Shown piece after piece: positions 62,179 through 64,000 of a stretch of DNA of 64,000 nt. The notes below the pieces were generated by a model. It saw only the letters and a list, made by a program, of their open reading frames with translations, made no database searches and was not told where the DNA came from. Each line of letters opens with the position of its first letter. Within the stretch, counting starts at the first letter, position 1. Position numbers and translations under genes: made by a program. The stretch comes from Siphlonurus alternatus (Eukaryota > Arthropoda > Insecta > Ephemeroptera > Siphlonuridae), in assembly GCA_949825025.1 (NCBI GenBank), contig OX463781.1:39209950-39273949 (forward strand), read 5' to 3'.

Positions 62179-62215
62179 TGAAACTGAAATCCTAACCCTT
62201 GAAGTTCAGTTAAAT

Positions 62216-63228
62216 TCACTTAGGAGTCTTATAGTTTGTTATCAAATCAAGTTTGGTGAAGTTGTTGCGTTTTGTAAACTTCCGCAGTTGCAGCTGATCC
62301 TCATCTAACAAACAGCTTATTTCCAGATTTGTTAGCTTGGGAGAAACACATATCAGCTCAATAAAGGTATCAAGAGTATACTTGTTGTGTGTTATGTCTA
62401 AGGTCTGCAAACTTGAGAAAACCTCACGCTGTTCCTTAATTTGCTTCTTTTATCAGTGAACAAAGCAGTCTCTCAGGCACTTCCAAGCAATTTAAAAATA
62501 TATGATGCAAGGTTTTGGACGACAGCAGTTGCTTTACAGTAGAATCAGGAAGCACACTAACATCAAGCTTTGCTTCCATGCCATATTCAGAATGATAAAG
62601 GTCCAGCATTTCCAGTTTCATGAAACTATTTGGTAGGATCTCAAATTGATGTTCTGATGAAACACCAGATTGCAAATTCAACTCTTTTAAGTTGGGACAA
62701 TAACATCCAAACACAGTAACATCAATTTCAATGTTATAATCATCAATTGTAATACTTGTTAAAGTTGAGCCAAAATGCTTAACAAAGGCATTAAACTCCT
62801 GCAATGAAGTTTCCAAATCATAGCAACAGAATTTAGAGACATTGTTGAGATTGAACAATGCACATAAATTTGCCATTTTGTCAATGTCAACGGATGTTGC
62901 ATCAGGTAAGATTCTGCACACTCTCTCAAGCCCAACATGTCTGGGAGAAAACAAATCGTCCTCGAAACTAAGATCCTTCAGTTTCAGTTGCTTGCTAACT
63001 CCGTTGACCTCCACAAATTTCTCAAGGGCGGCCAGGATGGCTTCATGTGTCAACGATACGAGATGGGGCAGCTTCAAGAGGGCCATCAACACTCCGTTGA
63101 CCGTCACAGACGTTGATTCCAAGTCCAGCTCTTCGAGATTCCGGCAACGACCGTAGGGGGCAGAAGCAGCATATAAGTTGTTGACGCCTTGGTCCGATAC
63201 ATTCTTGTTGCCAGAAATGTTGAGGTGG
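62216..63228 (-). pseudogene. Leucine-rich-repeat protein, 3' part, frameshifted
   Basis: The exon starts after TTTGTTGCAG at 63228 and encodes LRR units: HLNISGNKNVSDQGVNNLY, NLEELDLESTSVTVNGV, LPHLVSLTHEAILAALEKFV, then NLKELNLQSG, KLEMLDLYHS. The frame stops at 62436-62438 after SLIKEAN. Directly afterwards the neighbouring frame continues the same pattern (IKEQREVFSSLQTLDITHNK, KLTNLEISCLLDEDQL) to a stop near 62216. One base therefore separates the two halves. Upstream exons must lie beyond the window. The family is an LRR protein of unknown role; the repeat style recalls ZYG11/ZER1-like or invertebrate-expanded LRR proteins, without proof. Either a young pseudogene, an assembly error at an A-rich site, or a gene whose real stop is the first one. 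Confidence 0.7.
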
Positions 63229-63444
63229 CTGCAACAAAGAAATCCAACTTACTGAGACGGTCACGAAACAATTTGGTCCTCATATAGTAAGTGTCTATCA
63301 GTCAACATGTACAGTATTATACATTCAATTTTTTAGTCAGAGCATAAACTTTATCACACACAAAAAAAATAATTAGAGAAAATATTTGTCAAAACTTTGA
63401 ATACAGTAAAATAAAGTGTTTCACATTGATGTGGTTCTGCCTAG

Positions 63445-63499
<55 letters not shown>

Positions 63500-63790
63500 T
63501 AAGATAAGATAAGTAATTTTTGTAGACATGCACCAAAACATTGTTGCTAGTTCTTAATAAATTATGGCGGTACCGATGCAATTTTGGGTTCTGGGCGGAA
63601 CTGCATTATATGCTATACATGCATAAATTTATGAAGATGAAAATATTAATTGATGTATTGTTAGTCTTTTCTGTCAGATCATTAAAATTTATTTCTTTAA
63701 GAGCAAGATGTGTGCTTGCAAAAAATTACCTTGCAATTCAATAAATGATGTTGCTGTACCTCATGATATACAGGCCTCTCTCAAAATGTT
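63229..63790. other. Intron or intergenic DNA with a poly(A) tract
   Basis: A run of about 53 A (63445-63497) followed by (GATAA)n, looking like the tail of a retroposed element on the plus strand. No exon seen. Confidence 0.6.
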
Positions 63791-64000
63791 GTAATTCAAT
63801 TACCAAGCAGTTTAGACAACATGCCCGCCTGGCAATAGGAAGGTTGGGGTTTGAATCCTAGTCTATAAGGGCGAGACATTTTTTATCATGTTTCCAGGGT
63901 TTGGCAAGTACCCTGCATTCAGGAGGTGCATCTTAGAGTGTGCCGGACTTTCTGCTTCAAGTTTCCATGGTTTCCTTTATCTACTATGCATATCGGCTGG
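63790..64000 (+). repeat. SINE with tRNA-derived head
   Basis: The head carries CAGTTTAGACAACATGCCCG (A-box area) and GGGGTTTGAATCCTAG (B box, GGTTTGAATCC), resembling a tRNA. The body contains TTTCCATGGTTTCC and a GCAAGTACCCTGCATTC block, related to the SINE core at 7222-7280. It continues past the window end. Confidence 0.6.

Overview
This window is animal (metazoan, invertebrate-type) nuclear DNA. Its genes are split by spliceosomal GT-AG introns of 54 bp to several kb. Exons are GC-rich at third codon positions and sit in very AT-rich noncoding DNA packed with foldback MITEs, (TA)n tracts and SINE fragments. I cannot place the lineage beyond an invertebrate-like metazoan. There is no prokaryotic operon, CRISPR array or confident tRNA gene.

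Layout. 0-12.3 kb: gene-poor, with CT-rich microsatellites, a 410-bp TTAA-flanked MITE, a 5S-headed SINE, a TAA-flanked MITE and two TA-type foldback MITEs. 12.39-19.91 kb (minus): seven exons of a stand-alone secreted peptidyl-alpha-hydroxyglycine amidating lyase (PAL). 20.2-23.2 kb: repeats. 23.72-25.79 kb (minus): three small exons that join in frame into a 98-aa secreted six-cysteine protein of no family I recognise. 26-30.1 kb: repeats and a possible LTR-element end. 30.16-47.66 kb (plus): twelve exons of a PIAS-type SUMO E3 ligase, whose introns carry several nested transposons. 50.76-54.50 kb (plus): five exons of GINS1/PSF1, with an E2F-like site upstream. 56.4-61.46 kb (plus): the 3' end of a non-LTR retrotransposon (RT tail, RNase H, C-terminal Cys region), split by a 3.45-kb palindromic DNA transposon with a TTA target duplication. 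62.2-63.23 kb (minus): the 3' part of a leucine-rich-repeat gene with a frameshift. 63.8-64.0 kb: a tRNA-headed SINE.

How the genes relate. The host genes serve unrelated processes: neuropeptide amidation, SUMO ligation and replication-fork assembly. Their closeness looks incidental. The reconstructed reading frames of PAL (1101 nt), the Cys-rich gene (297 nt), PIAS (2007 nt) and GINS1 (588 nt) all close without a break, which is strong internal support for the exon calls. The most novel items are the six-cysteine secreted protein, the palindromic transposon carrying two opposed copies of a transposase-like Cys motif, and the MITE and SINE families that share cores but have swapped ends.
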